Virus record (IMG/VR): IMGVR_UViG_3300030616_000003
Coordinates: 1 to 49,750 of that record
Strand: one strand, 5' to 3'
Length of the DNA stretch: 49,750 nt
Source: a virus
Of this stretch, positions 48,354 through 49,750 are shown piece after piece. Positions within the stretch are counted from its first letter, which is position 1; every line of letters starts with the position of its first letter. The position numbers and the translations under genes were made by a program. The notes beneath the pieces are model-generated. The model was not told the origin of the DNA, did not search any database, and saw only the letters and a program-made list of their open reading frames with translations.

Positions 48354-48674
48354 TTACTTAGGTTGTTTGTAAATACTGTAAATACGTTTTATATTAAATA
48401 AATTTAGTTCTCTTTTTTCTATATCCTTGATATTGAAATATTCCACTTGTACATAATAGTATAATCTGCACAAATCAATTAAGTCTATCCGGTATACATA
48501 TAACCCGGTGTATAGTTCACATATATCTTTTTTAGAATATACGACTTTACAATCATGATTATCCATAAAATGATTATGGATATATTCTTTTATAAGTTTT
48601 TTATTTCCCTTTTTATTTATAGTGTATTTCATAATGTTTAAGTTAATTGTTGTTAAAGTATTCGCTACGCCCAT
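48354..48674 (-). CDS. Early hypothetical protein (106 aa)
   Basis: No family recognised. Basic, tyrosine-rich, with a possible winged-helix-like middle (KYTINKKGNKKLIKEYIHNHF). ATG with AGGGGG 6 bases upstream. Last gene of the first early operon; the 3' flank (48231-48353) holds no other supported gene. Confidence 0.6.
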   Translation of the reverse strand: MGVANTLTTINLNIMKYTINKKGNKKLIKEYIHNHFMDNHDCKVVYSKKDICELYTGLYVYRIDLIDLCRLYYYVQVEYFNIKDIEKRELNLFNIKRIYSIYKQPK

Positions 48675-48689
48675 AGTATACCCCCTAAA

Positions 48690-49109
48690 TTAATATTCCT
48701 TCGGGTCTGTGTATAACCAGCCGTCAGATTTTTTCCAAAACGCTAATTCTTTTTGATAAAATTTATCAATATCTACTTTATAATTATCTAATACTTCTTT
48801 ATTCTCCCATTTACATACAATATACCCCTTAAATTGTATATAATCCGTAAAACCATTTCTTTTACCTAGTTTTACTATATCATTACCAGTAAAATCAAAG
48901 TTACTATCAAACATCTGGTACTTAAGCATTTTTTTGCTGATTAAATACCAGCTATCCCAAAGATTTTTACCGCTGTTAGTTCTGCGTCTAGTTACTCCCA
49001 GCCATTTAATTAATACCCCCATAATTTTATTATTATTTTTTGCTTTTATTATATAAATATCTGGCGTTTCTATCTTACTATTTTTTATAGCTATTATCTT
49101 ATTAATCAT
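48690..49109 (-). CDS. Early hypothetical protein (139 aa)
   Basis: No family recognised. Basic and aromatic-rich (WLGVTRRRTNSGKNLWDSWYLISKK), possibly nucleic-acid binding, with a WKKSDGWLY end. ATG with AGGGGG upstream. It follows the GC-rich stem-loop at 49134-49151. Confidence 0.65.
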   Translation of the reverse strand: MINKIIAIKNSKIETPDIYIIKAKNNNKIMGVLIKWLGVTRRRTNSGKNLWDSWYLISKKMLKYQMFDSNFDFTGNDIVKLGKRNGFTDYIQFKGYIVCKWENKEVLDNYKVDIDKFYQKELAFWKKSDGWLYTDPKEY

Positions 49110-49133
49110 TTTTATTTACCCCCTAAATTTACA

Positions 49134-49151
49134 GCGGGGGCGCACCCCCGC
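49134..49151. other. GC-rich intergenic stem-loop
   Basis: Perfect 7-bp GC stem GCGGGGG/CCCCCGC with a 4-base loop, in otherwise AT-rich DNA, between the first two early genes. No T run follows on the minus strand; the next gene starts about 25 bases later. Confidence 0.75.
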
Positions 49152-49156
49152 AGGCT

Positions 49157-49723
49157 TTAATTATTGTTGTTTGCTATTTCTATTAGTTGGCGGGTATATT
49201 TTTTTATTATTCTACGACCAACTTTTAACTGTTTAGTCGTAAGTCTGCCGTATTTTAGTATACCTTCGGCAAAACTTGTCATAATTTCAACATCTGCACC
49301 ATTAAACCCTACGCCATTATTTGAGATTGTAACCCCGGCGCACTTTTCTTCTGCTGTCTGTAAGTTATATATAGCCAATATAGCCCTTAAAACCGCCTTA
49401 TCATTTGAATCTAATAACTCTACCATTGTTTCTTTGCACCATACTACTTTATGTTTAATTTTATAATATTTAGCAAACTTTTTTAATTCGGCATATACTG
49501 GAATTAATTCGCATTTCTTTGCTTTCTTGTCTAACTCGATATTATATAATTCATTGCCTTTGAATGAAAACCATACATGTTTTTCGGTATTTATAAAATC
49601 AATATTATGCTTAAACTCCCTATTAGAGTCTATTATTTGCCTTCTTAATACATCTGCATTACCAGTATTTTTTATAGCTTCAATTACCATATTGATATTA
49701 GTTACTAAATCTTTTTTTAACAT
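49157..49723 (-). CDS. First early gene, hypothetical protein (188 aa)
   Basis: No family recognised. Mostly helical with a central strand region (HVWFSFKGNELYNIELD); the C-terminal third (LTTKQLKVGRRIIKKYTRQLIEIA) is basic and helical. ATG with GGAGG 7 bases upstream, about 55 bases behind the class I promoter located (in circle terms) at 154-182. As the first gene behind a strong promoter next to region A, it is probably one of the first expressed. Its 5' part is duplicated at the window start. Confidence 0.75.
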   Translation of the reverse strand: MLKKDLVTNINMVIEAIKNTGNADVLRRQIIDSNREFKHNIDFINTEKHVWFSFKGNELYNIELDKKAKKCELIPVYAELKKFAKYYKIKHKVVWCKETMVELLDSNDKAVLRAILAIYNLQTAEEKCAGVTISNNGVGFNGADVEIMTSFAEGILKYGRLTTKQLKVGRRIIKKYTRQLIEIANNNN

Positions 49724-49750
49724 TATGCTACCTCCAAAAATTTTATTTAA
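49624..49750. repeat. Right copy of 127-bp terminal direct repeat
   Basis: Exact copy of bases 1-127. It holds the start codon, ribosome binding site and first 33 codons of the gene ending at 49157. Joining the two copies gives a 49,623-bp circle. Confidence 0.95.

Overview
The window is one complete circular bacteriophage genome. Its first 127 bases are repeated exactly as its last 127 bases, which is the overlap expected when an assembler opens a circle; the unique circle is 49,623 bp. The DNA is strongly AT-rich, ribosome binding sites are strong (GGAGG/AGGGGG), the lysis cassette is of Gram-positive type (phiLC3-like holin, Amidase_3 endolysin), and TGA is used as a stop. This points to a low-GC Firmicute host and a siphovirus-like particle (portal, MuF, HK97-type neck genes, tape measure, Dit and tail hub).

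Almost every gene lies on the minus strand, so the map is read from right to left. From 49.7 to 45.1 kb there are about ten small early genes of unknown function, with recurring near-identical promoters and stem-loops between genes. From 45.0 to 25.5 kb comes the late block: TerS, TerL, portal, MuF, protease/scaffold, decoration protein, major capsid protein, four neck genes, tail terminator, major tail protein, gpG/gpGT tail chaperone (with a +1 frameshift), tape measure, Dit, and a 1575-residue hub/adhesin with three LamG-like domains. From 25.2 to 21.9 kb follow the amidase, a coiled-coil membrane protein, the holin, a DUF285-repeat surface protein and small accessory genes. The only well-supported plus-strand gene (21531-21794) is a paralogue of its convergent neighbour. 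A small HTH regulator (21103-21375) is divergent from it across a shared operator.

From 20.1 to 0.8 kb lies the replication half: a primase-polymerase/CHC2/helicase fusion, an HNH protein, a coiled-coil membrane protein with an (EQ)14 microsatellite, a RuvC-like nuclease, an SNF2-type helicase, a Sak4-like ATPase, a 142-nt tRNA-like RNA with its own promoter, an SSB, an RHH protein, a UDG-like/family-A DNA polymerase fusion, many small genes, and finally an FtsK/TcpA-like DNA translocase with a TcpD-like small membrane protein. Four promoters here carry the same operator (6-9-6 inverted repeat around the -35 box), which indicates a coordinated regulon.

The two halves of the circle are separated by two non-coding regions (A, about 290-710, and B, about 20650-20975). 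Both are built from the same 26-bp repeats (five copies in total) and 9-bp TTAGTTACA elements around an AT-rich core, and they share an inverted 60-bp module with identical spacing. They look like replication or partition sites. No integrase was found. With the repressor, the FtsK/TcpA-like translocase and these sites, an extrachromosomal phage-plasmid lifestyle is a reasonable hypothesis, but it is inference.
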